From NCBI RefSeq assembly GCF_000485595.1, contig NW_014577104.1:188358-219187 (forward strand): a stretch of DNA of 30,830 nucleotides, read 5' to 3'. A program made the position numbers and the translations under genes. Position 1 is the stretch's first letter. Every line of letters starts with the position of its first letter. The DNA is from Priapulus caudatus (Eukaryota; Priapulida; Priapulimorpha; Priapulimorphida; Priapulidae). Positions 30,776 through 30,830 of this stretch are shown piece after piece. Below the pieces are notes generated by a model. That model ran no database searches. It worked only from the letters and a program-made list of their open reading frames with translations, and was not told where the DNA came from.

Positions 30776-30830
30776 AAAAACCCTCTCTCTTTTCTGTGCA
30801 CGCATCTCTTTCGCTTCTTCTCACCCCCCA

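Overview
The window is nuclear DNA of an invertebrate animal. It carries intron-split genes with GT-AG junctions, many dispersed repeats, tRNA-derived SINE pieces and interstitial CCCTAA/TTAGGG-type repeats. No prokaryotic operon, CRISPR array or rRNA gene is visible. The TTAGGG-like arrays argue against an insect; I cannot place the species further.

Layout. (1) 344-1676, + strand: the last four exons of a coiled-coil protein whose 5' part lies outside the window. (2) 5430-9048, - strand: the last four exons of a MIF4G-domain translation factor of the CTIF / MIF4GD (SLIP1) / PAIP1 type. (3) 13559-22055, + strand: a complete gene for dymeclin (DYM), 14 coding exons and 672 residues, with a polyadenylation signal at 22625. 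A probable non-coding first exon lies near 10030-10263. Genes 1 and 2 are tail to tail; genes 2 and 3 are head to head.

The spaces between genes are full of non-coding mobile DNA: a roughly 600-bp repeat family in three copies, several foldback or MITE-like elements (some with readable target-site duplications), a Tigger-like end, and a small element family that carries telomere-like repeats. From about 25.4 kb to the end the sequence becomes minisatellite, T-rich, CpG-rich and finally CT-rich; I recognise no gene there.

No operon-like joint function is implied. Dymeclin is a Golgi-associated trafficking protein and the MIF4G protein is expected to act in cap-dependent translation. Their adjacency is noteworthy because, as I recall, human CTIF and DYM are also neighbours at 18q21.1. 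I found no clear evidence of a new biological system. The most unusual signals are the telomere-repeat-bearing element family, the linked CTIF-like/DYM pair, and a repeat family that spreads AGGTCA-type direct repeats.
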